A stretch of DNA of 64,000 nucleotides from contig NZ_VFPL01000001.1 in the NCBI RefSeq assembly GCF_006716645.1, forward strand, positions 124,001 through 188,000, given 5' to 3'. Origin of the DNA: Arcticibacter tournemirensis. GTDB taxonomy: Bacteria; Bacteroidota; Bacteroidia; Sphingobacteriales; Sphingobacteriaceae. Positions 32,605 through 45,290 of this stretch are shown here, piece by piece. The position numbers and the translations under genes were made by a program. Each line of letters starts with the position of its first letter. The first letter of the stretch is position 1. The notes beneath the pieces were generated by a model that was not told the origin of the DNA, searched no databases, and was given only the letters and a program-made list of their open reading frames with translations.

Positions 32605-35600
32605 ATGAAACATCTTGTACTTTCCCTGAATTCCTGTGGACTGTTCTGTACGCCCTTAAAAAGGCAAACGACTCACCTGCAGAAACTTAAAAAATTAATA
32701 CTGATTATGAAATTAGTGGCAGTTTTACTTCTTGTTACATGTATACAAGTAAGTGCTTCTGTTTACTCGCAATCATTATCCCTTTCAAAAAAGAATGCTT
32801 CTCTGAGAGAGCTGTTTAATGAGATACAGAAGCAAACAGGATATAACTTTTTATACAGTAACGAAACTATTAACGATACTAAAACATTTACGGTAAACTT
32901 TAAAAAGGCCAAAATTGACTACGTATTAAATAGCTTGCTAGCCGATCTTCCGTTAGAGTACAGCATTGAAGAGGGAATTATTCTTATTGTAAATAAAGAA
33001 GTCAAATCGCCCGTAACGCCTGCAAAGGCGGATCCGATTATTATCACCGGTAAGATTACAGACGAAAAAGACGAACCTCTGCCCGGTGTAACTGTACGTC
33101 TTAAAGGAACCAGCATTGGAACCAGCGCAAACGCCGATGGGGTATACTTCTTAAAGATCCCCGAGATGAAGGGGACGCTTGTGTTTAACTTCGTCGGTTA
33201 CCTGACTGAAGAACGGGCTATTCGGTCGGAAAAAACCATAGACGTAAAGCTACGGCCCGATTCAACTGCATTGCAAGATGTAGTGATCGTTGGATATGGC
33301 GTGCAGAAAAAAATCACAACCATAGGAGCACAGTCTTCAATAAACGTGGAATCCCTTAAGCAGCCTGTTGCGAACTTAAGTAACGCTATCGCAGGCCGGG
33401 TAGCAGGAGTAATAGGGGTACAAAGGAGCGGTGAACCCGGTTACGACGGATCACAGATATATATAAGGGGAATATCTACCTTCACCAGCAGCAGCCCCCT
33501 TGTGCTGGTTGATGGAGTAGAACGCGCCTTTAGCAATATTGACCCTGAAGATATTGCGAATTTCACCGTATTAAAAGATGCCTCCGCTACTGCAGTGTAT
33601 GGAGTTCGCGGTGCAAACGGCGTTATCCTGATCGAAACTAAAAAGGGCCGCGCAGGTAAACCCAAAGTAAACCTGCAGATTAATCAAGGTGTCACTCAAT
33701 TCACCAAGATACCCGAATTTGCAGATGGAGTAACCTATTTGCAGATCGCAAACGAAGCTTATCATAATAGTAATCCCACAGCAATGCCTTTATACTCCGA
33801 AGAGAAAATTCTGGCCACTGCTAGCGGTTCAGATCCCGATCTTCATCCAAATGTAAACTGGATGAAAGAGATGTTTAACGATTTCGGTCAGAACAGACGC
33901 GTTAATCTAAATGCAAATGGCGGATCGGATCGTGCCACATATTATCTTTCGGTCGGATATTATGATGAAAACGGGTTATATAAGACGGATGAGCTGGCCC
34001 AGTATAATTCTGCAATCAAGTTTACCCGGTATAACTTTACGAGCAATCTCACCCTGAAATTATTCAGAGATACAAAGGTGGATTTTGGCGCGTCCGGGTG
34101 GATATCAGATGGCAATTATCCGGGCAGAAGCGCCAGTTCAATCTGGAACGCAGCTTATATCATGCCACCCACAGTTATTCCTGTGAAATATTCAAACGGA
34201 TCTATACCTCAGCCCCGGGGAGAGGAGTCAAACCCATACGATATGTTAACACAAAGCGGTTATGTTAACAATGTAACCAGCCAGCTTTGGTCAAATATAA
34301 AAATCACCCAGGATCTAAGCCCCTGGCTAAAGGGACTTTCGGCCTATGGTATGTTTTCATTTGACAATAACAATTATCATCAGATCTCAAGAACCAAGAC
34401 TGTAGACACCTATTTCGCTTCTAATCGCGATGAAAACGGCAATCTGGTATTCGACCAAACCCGGGTAGGTTCCAGCTATTTAGGATACGAACGGTCAAAT
34501 GGGGGGAGCCGGCAATTCTATACAGAGGCTGCGCTTAATTACAGCAATAGTTTCGGCGATAAAAAGCATGATGTGAGCGCTATGCTGCTCTATAACCAGA
34601 GCGACCGCACAGACGCCTTCTCAAATGATTTTATCAATGCCATACCTTATCGATATCAGGGCATTGCCGCCCGTACGACATACGCCTACGACAACCGGTA
34701 TCTGGCAGAGTTCAACCTGGGCTACAACGGCTCAGAAACTTTTAACACAGGGAAGAGATTTGGATTTTTTCCCTCCTACGGTATAGGATGGGTAGCTTCC
34801 AACGAAAAATTTTTCAAGGCTCTTTCAGGAACCATTCAGTTTCTTAAGTTCCGGGGTTCATATGGCATTGTGGGTAACAGCAATATCGGAGGACGTCGGT
34901 TTGCCTATATCTCCACTGTAGCATCCAGAACGGGATATTCTTTTGGAAGAAATACCGACAATAATTTCGGAGGGCTTGATATTGGTGAGTACGCCGTAGA
35001 CGTTACGTGGGAACAGGCAAAAAAAGCAAACGCAGGACTGGAACTACGCACTTTGAAAGAATCACTATCGCTCACTCTCGATCTGTTTATGGAAAAAAGA
35101 GAGGGTATTTTCAAGCCGCGGGGCGACGTACCAAACTACGCAGGAATTCAGGCTACGCCTTATGGAAACCTGGGAGCGGTTCACAACAAGGGATTTGACG
35201 GAACTGTAGTATTCAACAAACAGCTAAGCAATGACTTTTCATTAGAACTCAGAGGCAACGTAGTCTGGAACCGGGCCATTATTAAGGAAGATGCCAATGC
35301 GATCTGGCCATATCCCTGGCAACAGGTGATTGGCCGGAAACTCGGCCAGCGGTTTGGCAAAACAGCCATAGGGCTTTTTCGATCAGAAGAAGAAATTGCA
35401 AACAGTCCTACCCAAACCGGCAGTATCAAGCCCGGGGATATAAAATACAAAGATCTGAATGGAGATGGCAAAATAGATAATTACGATGAGGGTCCTGTGG
35501 GTTACGGATCTATACCTGAGATAGTGTATGGCTTTGGGCCTTCTTTTACTTATAAGGGCTGGTCGCTGGGTGCATGGTTCAAAGGAATCAGCAATGTAGA

Positions 35601-36006
35601 TATTTCGCTTAACGGCGAGGGCTTGCAACCCTTTCAGAAAGAAGGCACACGCGGCAACCTGTTTAGCAATATTACCGACAGATGGACACCGGACGGTTCG
35701 AATCCCGACCCCTGGTATCCGAGACTTACCTATCCATCGACATCAAACTCAAATTACGACAACAGTACATGGTGGATCAAGAACGGCGCTTTTATGCGGC
35801 TGCAAAACGTCGAACTTAGCTATGCATTTCCTAAAAAGAGCTGGCTCGAAAAATTCGGAATGTCCAACTTCAGAGTGTATGCAGTTGGATACAACCTCCT
35901 CACATTCAGCAGCTTTAAACTATGGGATGTAGAACTCGGTGATGGTAAAGGAGCCCAATACCCATTAATGAAAACGTATAGCGTTGGCATTGATTGCCGG
36001 TTTTAA
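32605..36006 (+). CDS. SusC-like TonB-dependent receptor with STN domain
   Basis: 1133-residue outer-membrane glycan importer. Long N-terminus with the hydrophobic export helix at about 34-52 (LVAVLLLVTCIQVSASVYSQ), STN domain about 58-127 (LSLSKKNASLRELFNEIQKQ), CarboxypepD_reg domain about 147-225, then plug and barrel. The plug holds VDGVERAFSNIDPEDIANF and the SusC signature DASATAVYGVRGANGVILIE. It ends in a Phe (IDCRF). The STN domain is the partner for the FecR periplasmic part, fitting the upstream sigma/anti-sigma genes. Paired with the SusD gene 17 bases downstream. Confidence 0.95.
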   Translation: MKHLVLSLNSCGLFCTPLKRQTTHLQKLKKLILIMKLVAVLLLVTCIQVSASVYSQSLSLSKKNASLRELFNEIQKQTGYNFLYSNETINDTKTFTVNFKKAKIDYVLNSLLADLPLEYSIEEGIILIVNKEVKSPVTPAKADPIIITGKITDEKDEPLPGVTVRLKGTSIGTSANADGVYFLKIPEMKGTLVFNFVGYLTEERAIRSEKTIDVKLRPDSTALQDVVIVGYGVQKKITTIGAQSSINVESLKQPVANLSNAIAGRVAGVIGVQRSGEPGYDGSQIYIRGISTFTSSSPLVLVDGVERAFSNIDPEDIANFTVLKDASATAVYGVRGANGVILIETKKGRAGKPKVNLQINQGVTQFTKIPEFADGVTYLQIANEAYHNSNPTAMPLYSEEKILATASGSDPDLHPNVNWMKEMFNDFGQNRRVNLNANGGSDRATYYLSVGYYDENGLYKTDELAQYNSAIKFTRYNFTSNLTLKLFRDTKVDFGASGWISDGNYPGRSASSIWNAAYIMPPTVIPVKYSNGSIPQPRGEESNPYDMLTQSGYVNNVTSQLWSNIKITQDLSPWLKGLSAYGMFSFDNNNYHQISRTKTVDTYFASNRDENGNLVFDQTRVGSSYLGYERSNGGSRQFYTEAALNYSNSFGDKKHDVSAMLLYNQSDRTDAFSNDFINAIPYRYQGIAARTTYAYDNRYLAEFNLGYNGSETFNTGKRFGFFPSYGIGWVASNEKFFKALSGTIQFLKFRGSYGIVGNSNIGGRRFAYISTVASRTGYSFGRNTDNNFGGLDIGEYAVDVTWEQAKKANAGLELRTLKESLSLTLDLFMEKREGIFKPRGDVPNYAGIQATPYGNLGAVHNKGFDGTVVFNKQLSNDFSLELRGNVVWNRAIIKEDANAIWPYPWQQVIGRKLGQRFGKTAIGLFRSEEEIANSPTQTGSIKPGDIKYKDLNGDGKIDNYDEGPVGYGSIPEIVYGFGPSFTYKGWSLGAWFKGISNVDISLNGEGLQPFQKEGTRGNLFSNITDRWTPDGSNPDPWYPRLTYPSTSNSNYDNSTWWIKNGAFMRLQNVELSYAFPKKSWLEKFGMSNFRVYAVGYNLLTFSSFKLWDVELGDGKGAQYPLMKTYSVGIDCRF

Positions 36007-36023
36007 AAATAACCCCTAATCAA

Positions 36024-37772
36024 ATGAAAAAGAACAAACTATCTCTTCATATAATTTTAGTACTGTTTGTAACAGTGCTTTATTCCTGTAACAATTATTT
36101 AGATCAGGTACCCAACGACCGTCAAACTATAGAAGAAGTATTTCAAAAGAAACGCCCTTCTGAAGAATACCTCGCCAATGTATACAATTTCGTCAGAGAC
36201 GAAAGCGACCAGTGGAATGGCAATCCCTGGACCGGCAACGTAGATGAAATAAATGTGTCCTGGGCAAAGTGGACGATTTACCAGTTAAATGTTGGTAACT
36301 GGAGCCCGGGGACTTCCCCGTTTTATACCTGGCAGTCATATTACAACGGAATACGGTCGGCTACATATTTCATGAATCACATAGACGGCAATCAGGAAAT
36401 TCTAAACCTCAACGGCCAGGAGCTTATCGACCAATATAAAGCAGAGGCACGCTTTCTGCGTGCTTATTTCTATTTTATGATTCTCCGTCAGTATGGGCCT
36501 GTCGTCCTCATTGGCGAACAGGAATTGCCGCCCGATGCAACTGCCACCGACATGCAACTGCCCAGAAGCTCCTATGATGCATGTGTTGACTACATCTCTT
36601 CCGAGCTTGATAAAGCAGCCGAAATACTTCCTGTCGTTCCGGCAACCGACCGCGAATATGGCAGAGCAACGAAAGGGGCAGCGCTTGCTCTCAAATCACG
36701 TCTGCTATTATATGCTGCCAGTCCCGAATTTAATGGAAATAGCGATTTCGCAAGTTTTGTCAATCTCGACGGCACGCCGTTTATATCTCAAACGGCGGAT
36801 CGCGAAAAATGGAAAAAAGCGGCCGATGCGGCGAAAGCAGTTATTGATCTGAATGTCTATCAGCTGTATGAGGACCCGTCAGGCAATCCCGTTAAATCCT
36901 ACCGTGGAATACATCTGGTACCATGGAACAACGAGTGCATTTTTGTCCGTAAGAGTAATGGGTTATGGAACTGGGACTATAACTGTTCATTGCGTTCGGC
37001 GGGAGGGTGGAACGGCATATCTCCTGTACAGGAAATGGTTGACTCCTATTTCATGAAAGACGGAAAGCCCATTTCTCAATCAGAACTGTATTCAGAAACC
37101 GGTTTTACCAACAATGTATACAACATGTATCTCAATCGCGAACCGCGTTTCTATGCCTCCATACTATATAACGGTGCCCGCTACAAAGGAGGAGCTATAA
37201 CCCAGGATTCTATTACGGTTGATATGACCTACTCCGGACGTGATGGTAAAAAGAACGGAGGAGAGGACTACTCCCATACCGGTTATCTCGTTATTAAAAA
37301 CGTCTCTCAAGAAACAAACCGCATCGCCGGTATCAGCAATAGTCGACCCTATATACTAATTCGTCTGGGCGAGATTTACCTCAATTATGCAGAGGCTATG
37401 GCTGAATATGGTGGTAATGATGCTGAAGCACTTAAGTATCTCAATCTGATCAGAAAAAGAGCGGGGATCCCTCAATATGGTTCAGCCGGTCTGCCTGCAG
37501 TTTCAGGAGCCGAGCTTATCCAGAAAATACGCGATGAGCGACGAATAGAACTGGCTTTCGAAAGCCACAGATGGTTCGATGTCAGAAGATGGAAGATTGT
37601 AAAATCTGTAATGGGAAATCTGCATGGGATGAATATCGACAAAGACGGTACTGAATTCTATAAGCGTGTAGTGGCCGATAATCATTTGTGGAAAGAGGCG
37701 TACTACTGGTTCCCTCTTTCGCAATACGAAATGGACCGTGGCCTTAAACTGGTACAAAACCCTGGTTGGTAA
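36024..37772 (+). CDS. RagB/SusD family lipoprotein
   Basis: 582 residues from the ATG at 36024 (MKKNKLSLHI); the reading frame extends a further 10 codons upstream but that overlaps the SusC end. Lipoprotein signal with Cys in LYSCNNYLDQV (about residue 22). TPR-like SusD body with YNGIRSATYFMNHID, QYKAEARFLRAYFYF and the C-terminal RDERRIELAFESHRWFDVRRW. Surface glycan-binding lid for the SusC pore upstream. Confidence 0.95.
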   Translation: MKKNKLSLHIILVLFVTVLYSCNNYLDQVPNDRQTIEEVFQKKRPSEEYLANVYNFVRDESDQWNGNPWTGNVDEINVSWAKWTIYQLNVGNWSPGTSPFYTWQSYYNGIRSATYFMNHIDGNQEILNLNGQELIDQYKAEARFLRAYFYFMILRQYGPVVLIGEQELPPDATATDMQLPRSSYDACVDYISSELDKAAEILPVVPATDREYGRATKGAALALKSRLLLYAASPEFNGNSDFASFVNLDGTPFISQTADREKWKKAADAAKAVIDLNVYQLYEDPSGNPVKSYRGIHLVPWNNECIFVRKSNGLWNWDYNCSLRSAGGWNGISPVQEMVDSYFMKDGKPISQSELYSETGFTNNVYNMYLNREPRFYASILYNGARYKGGAITQDSITVDMTYSGRDGKKNGGEDYSHTGYLVIKNVSQETNRIAGISNSRPYILIRLGEIYLNYAEAMAEYGGNDAEALKYLNLIRKRAGIPQYGSAGLPAVSGAELIQKIRDERRIELAFESHRWFDVRRWKIVKSVMGNLHGMNIDKDGTEFYKRVVADNHLWKEAYYWFPLSQYEMDRGLKLVQNPGW

Positions 37773-37799
37773 CTGGATTAACAAGCAAAGAAAAAGAAT

Positions 37800-38771
37800 A
37801 TGAATACTAAAATAATAATCAAATATCTGTTCATTGCTCTGGCTATAGTAACTTCAAGCGGCTGCGAACAAATTGATATACCCAAAGAAGATCTAACCCC
37901 CGGTTATGATAGGATATACATGGCGGCGGCAGCGAGAAACCCCAATGCCGTTAAAATCAAGATGGCCGATTCTGTATACCACATCACCTACGGCGCTAGC
38001 TTTGGCGGTTACGGAAAAGCAAATCAGGATATTGAGGTGACTTTTGAAATAGACCCTTCAAAGGCTGATCTCTTCAATGTCAAAAATGGCACCAGCTATC
38101 CCCTCTTACCTCAAGATTCATACGAATTTAGTCAAACATCAGCCCTGATAAAAAAGGGAACGATCAGTACAGAGCCGTTAAATGTTAAAGTCAACCCTTT
38201 TGAAAAGCTGGAACTATTTAAACAATACATCCTGCCAATAACTATTAAAAGCGTTAGCAGTGGGATAGCATTAAATGAATCTTTAACAACCGCCTATTAC
38301 CTCGTCCAGCCTTCCCTTGACTTTGCCGATTTCCCGGATTTCAATCGCAGTAAATGGAGTGTTGTTGATGTCTCTACTGAAGAACCTGCAGAAGGAGAAG
38401 TTAACGGAGGCTTAGGCATCCACATCATTGATAATAAAACCAGTACCTTCTGGCATTCAAAATGGGACGGAGGAGAGGCACCGCTACCCCACTGGTTTAT
38501 TGTAGATATGGGTGAAAGCCATCTTTTGCGGGGACTTTCATTTATCGGGCGACAGTCATCTAACAATGGAAAACCGGCTTCAGTGAAGGTGGAAACAAGC
38601 ATTGACAGAACAAGCTGGAAAGAGGCCGGAGTGCTTAATCTCCAGAACACAAATAGCCAGCAGAAATTCTTTTTGTCGTCCTTTAACGAGAGCAGATATA
38701 TCAGAATAACAATCCTTTCTACCCATGGAAACACCCGGTACAGCCACCTGGCAGAACTGGGTGCATTTTAA
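37800..38771 (+). CDS. DUF1735 and discoidin-type domain lipoprotein
   Basis: 323 residues. Lipoprotein signal with Cys in SSGCEQIDIP (about residue 22). DUF1735-like beta domain about 40-165 (EVTFEIDPSKADLFN, SYEFSQTSALIKKG) followed by an F5/8-type C (discoidin) domain about 185-323 (STFWHSKWDGGEAPLPHW, SFIGRQSSNNGKPASVKV, RYIRITILS). Likely a surface glycan-binding protein of the same locus, 28 bases after SusD. Its substrate is unknown. Confidence 0.88.
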   Translation: MNTKIIIKYLFIALAIVTSSGCEQIDIPKEDLTPGYDRIYMAAAARNPNAVKIKMADSVYHITYGASFGGYGKANQDIEVTFEIDPSKADLFNVKNGTSYPLLPQDSYEFSQTSALIKKGTISTEPLNVKVNPFEKLELFKQYILPITIKSVSSGIALNESLTTAYYLVQPSLDFADFPDFNRSKWSVVDVSTEEPAEGEVNGGLGIHIIDNKTSTFWHSKWDGGEAPLPHWFIVDMGESHLLRGLSFIGRQSSNNGKPASVKVETSIDRTSWKEAGVLNLQNTNSQQKFFLSSFNESRYIRITILSTHGNTRYSHLAELGAF

Positions 38772-38798
38772 TACCAGGCACTTAAACATTACATTCAA

Positions 38799-42511
<3,713 letters not shown>

Positions 42512-42525
42512 AAGTCACTTAAATA

Positions 42526-42566
42526 ATGTCGGGAGGTTTGTCGTTTAATGATTGATCTCCCGGCAT
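42526..42566. terminator. Bidirectional terminator between GH2 and alkB
   Basis: ATGTCGGGAGGT (42526-42537) pairs with ATCTCCCGGCAT (42555-42566) using two G-U pairs, with a 17-base loop. The genes are convergent, 62 bases apart. Confidence 0.6.
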
Positions 42567-42573
42567 TTGCGCC

Positions 42574-43200
42574 TTACAGAACGCTTGTTGCCCTTACAAT
42601 CGTTCGGAAAGTAAGATTCACTCTCGGAGCTGAAACAAGCTTTGTGGGAGGAAGCCTGTGCAGCCAGTGATCTTGCGTAGCATCTTTCATTACCAGCATA
42701 CTGCCATGCTCCAGTATCAAAGAAACAGTCTCTTTGCTCTTCTTGTGCTTAAACATAAACTTTCGCTCGGCGCCAAAGCTCATAGATCCTATCGCGCCAT
42801 GTTTCTTTAGGTCTTTCTCTCCGTCGCTATGCCAGGCCATCCCTTCATCTCCCGCATGGTAGAGGTTCAGCAGACAGGAGTTAAACTGCTCTCCTGTTAC
42901 ACGTTCGGCAATTTCTTTCAATTCCAGCAATTCCGGCGACCACGGCAATGCCCTCTTTGTAATATTTGAATAAGTATATTCAAATTCCTCATCACCATAC
43001 CACGCTACCTTCCTCTTTGTTGTGATCCGTTTTCCAAAGATTACAGCCTCATCATGTTTCCATTCAATCCTATGAATAAGCGTGTTGAAATATGCATCTG
43101 CTTCCGGCAATTGTATAATACGACCGTAGTAATTTACAGTGCCTTCATAGGGCAACAAGTTTACACTCCCGTCATACTCCCTTTCAAACAATTCATTCAT
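42574..43200 (-). CDS. alkB: AlkB-type 2-oxoglutarate/Fe(II) dioxygenase
   Basis: 208 residues. Iron and cosubstrate residues visible: H-x-D in MAWHSDGEKDL (about 122-124), the distal His in QDHWLHRLPP, and R-x6-R in SAPRVNLTFR near the C-terminus. Repairs 1-methyladenine and 3-methylcytosine in DNA or RNA by oxidative demethylation. Lies 15 bases downstream of the ada-like gene on the same strand, making an alkylation-repair operon. Confidence 0.9.
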   Translation of the reverse strand: MNELFEREYDGSVNLLPYEGTVNYYGRIIQLPEADAYFNTLIHRIEWKHDEAVIFGKRITTKRKVAWYGDEEFEYTYSNITKRALPWSPELLELKEIAERVTGEQFNSCLLNLYHAGDEGMAWHSDGEKDLKKHGAIGSMSFGAERKFMFKHKKSKETVSLILEHGSMLVMKDATQDHWLHRLPPTKLVSAPRVNLTFRTIVRATSVL

Positions 43201-43215
43201 TTTCCCGGCTGCATT

Positions 43216-44070
43216 TTATGATATACTTTCAACATTTACTTTTGCACCTTCCCAGCCAATAATCGCTGTTTTACGGGTGCTACCCCACATATAACCTCCA
43301 AAGATTCCGGTTGACTGTATAACACGGTGACAGGGGATCAAAAATGCAACGGGGTTACTTCCTATTGCTGTTCCCACCGCCCTCGAGGCCGTCGGAGCCT
43401 CTATCTTTTGAGCAATTGAACCGTATGTACTAAGCCGCCCCATCGGGATTTTCAATAATGCTTCCCACACTTTTAACTGAAAGTCTGTGCCTTTCAGATG
43501 GAGTTTAATCTGCGGTAAACTGCTCCAGTCGTTTTTAAAGATACACAGGGCATTTTGTTGCAGTATATCGGTCTTCTTATCAAAATGTGCACTGGGGAAT
43601 TTCAGTGTCAGTTTTTCGAACGCAATTTGTTCATCATCCTCAAACGCCATATAACAGATCCCCTTTCTAGTTGACGCAACTATTACGCGGCCAAACGGAC
43701 TATCAGCAAAGCTATAATTTATGGAAAGGTCTTGTCCTCCATTCTTGTATTCTGCCGGTGTCATACCTTCAATATTAACAAACAGATCATGCAGCCGGCT
43801 TGTTCCCGAAAGGCCGGTTTCAAATGCAGTTTCAAAAAGTGTGGCACGGCTTTCCTTGAGCAATCTCTTGGCGTATTCAACACTTACAAATTGCAGAAAC
43901 TTCTTTGGTGTAGTTCCAGCCCATTCGCTAAAGAGCTTCTGAAAATGGAAAGAACTTAAATGTACTTTCTCAGCCACCTCGTTAAGGTTCGGCTGATCCC
44001 TGAAATTCTGCCTGATATAGTCTATCGCGTTGGCTACGCGACTATAATTCATCTTCTCCTGCTCATTCAT
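43216..44070 (-). CDS. AraC-type regulator fused to O6-alkylguanine-DNA alkyltransferase (Ada-like)
   Basis: 284 residues from the ATG at 44070. An AraC-type helix-turn-helix at the N-terminus (about 12-100: LNEVAEKVHLSSFHFQKLF, TPKKFLQFVSVEYAKRLL) precedes the methyltransferase domain (about 115-284) with acceptor Cys in IPCHRVIQ (about 248) and the GSNPVAFLIPC context. It lacks the Zn-binding Ada N-terminal domain with its phosphotriester-accepting cysteines, so methylphosphotriester sensing by that route is not available; activation probably follows alkylation of the C-terminal Cys. Operon with alkB. Confidence 0.88.
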   Translation of the reverse strand: MNEQEKMNYSRVANAIDYIRQNFRDQPNLNEVAEKVHLSSFHFQKLFSEWAGTTPKKFLQFVSVEYAKRLLKESRATLFETAFETGLSGTSRLHDLFVNIEGMTPAEYKNGGQDLSINYSFADSPFGRVIVASTRKGICYMAFEDDEQIAFEKLTLKFPSAHFDKKTDILQQNALCIFKNDWSSLPQIKLHLKGTDFQLKVWEALLKIPMGRLSTYGSIAQKIEAPTASRAVGTAIGSNPVAFLIPCHRVIQSTGIFGGYMWGSTRKTAIIGWEGAKVNVESIS

Positions 44071-44143
44071 TTTAATCAATTAAACCACAAATATCCGCAG
44101 TATTCCCGCATTATAAAATCCGAAACTTGCTGTTTTCGTCCCA

Positions 44144-45250
44144 TCAGGATCCTGTCGAAGATCCCGGGAAAGAGCTTATATCCGTTTTTGCTTTCAGCAT
44201 AGCGCCAATCATTTCAGTCAACTCCAGATGCGAAGAAGCCGACCGCTCGGTAACATTGAACTCCGACATGTTCAACAGGAAAGATTTATCAGGGTACATT
44301 ACAGAAAAAAGCCCTCTCACCTCCATAAGCCTTTCTGTTACCATCGGCAGCTGATTAGGACTAAAATACCAGTGTACAATGATCATATCTGCATTATTAC
44401 CACATCTCTCTGCCAATGTCCGCCACCACTTGGCATCGCCCGTGGTTACAGGCAGAACTGTATTGGCTTTCACAAATTCCTCATATTTGCGATGATCTTC
44501 CCGACTGTTGATGTTACTTCGCAAATGCATCATCTGAGCGTATGAACCGGTTTTAATACGTTCCTTTGTACCTACAAAATCAACGCTCCAATGCCCGTTG
44601 ATACCGAGTATAACAGAAGGATCAATACGTTTGAGGGTATCGGCATATACATTTACTAAGTCTGCATATTCTTCCGCCGACATAATCGGATGCCAGTACG
44701 TTTCATTTCCTATCTCCCAGTATTTCACTTTATATCCCTTGCTTCTGCAATATCGTAACCAGTTTGCTGCTTCGTGAGCTCCACCGGCAATATCCTTCTT
44801 TACAAACCACGTCTCCGTATTTAAAACGCAGGAAGGCTCTGCTCCAATTTTACGGCATGCCGCCATGAACTCGTCAAAATCCGTTTCTGCGGCTCCGCTT
44901 TCGTAAGGAAACATGTTAATGTTATCAAGCGTACTGCTCTTCCAATGAAAATTGTCGGCAATAGTACCACCCGGATATCTTAACAGCTTGATATTCGCTC
45001 TATTCAAATGCGACACGATTTTACCATTGGCTAATGACGCATCATCGTCTATCCAGTATAAAAAATTAGTTCCCCAAAAAGAGGGGTTCACCCGATGAAG
45101 CGCTTTATCAGTATGCAGGATAATCTCAGTCTCACTCGTAAGATCCACTAATCCGGGTTTCTCCAATTCCGTAAATGCAGACGTTTGCGCCTTAACCGTA
45201 AAACCTGCGAACAGAGCCGCAGATATTAACACTATCAGGTTTTTTCTCAT
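44144..45250 (-). CDS. Arabinofuranosidase-like glycoside hydrolase, C-terminally truncated
   Basis: 368 residues. Signal peptide about 1-21 (ends VKAQ), then a TIM-barrel resembling GH51/GH39-type enzymes: GTNFLYWIDDDAS, LLRYPGGTIADNFHWK, YWEIGNETYWHP (acid/base Glu, about 179) and SEFNVTERSASSHL (probable nucleophile Glu in MSEFNV, about 329). It ends abruptly after KAKTDISSFPGSS. Full enzymes continue for about 90 or more residues with a beta domain, missing here. One frame shifted, the next bases read GIFDRILMGRKQQVSDFI, which looks like the continuation, so a frameshift and/or deletion seems to have removed the end. Both catalytic Glu remain. Family number uncertain. Confidence 0.6.
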   Translation of the reverse strand: MRKNLIVLISAALFAGFTVKAQTSAFTELEKPGLVDLTSETEIILHTDKALHRVNPSFWGTNFLYWIDDDASLANGKIVSHLNRANIKLLRYPGGTIADNFHWKSSTLDNINMFPYESGAAETDFDEFMAACRKIGAEPSCVLNTETWFVKKDIAGGAHEAANWLRYCRSKGYKVKYWEIGNETYWHPIMSAEEYADLVNVYADTLKRIDPSVILGINGHWSVDFVGTKERIKTGSYAQMMHLRSNINSREDHRKYEEFVKANTVLPVTTGDAKWWRTLAERCGNNADMIIVHWYFSPNQLPMVTERLMEVRGLFSVMYPDKSFLLNMSEFNVTERSASSHLELTEMIGAMLKAKTDISSFPGSSTGS

Positions 45251-45290
45251 TTATATCAGACTGACTGGATATTCCGATGCCGGGATAACA

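Noticed and set aside
42526-43200. An integration site beside the ada-alkB pair
   Set aside because: No tRNA, integrase or direct repeat found at either end; only a rearrangement is suggested by the truncated neighbour.
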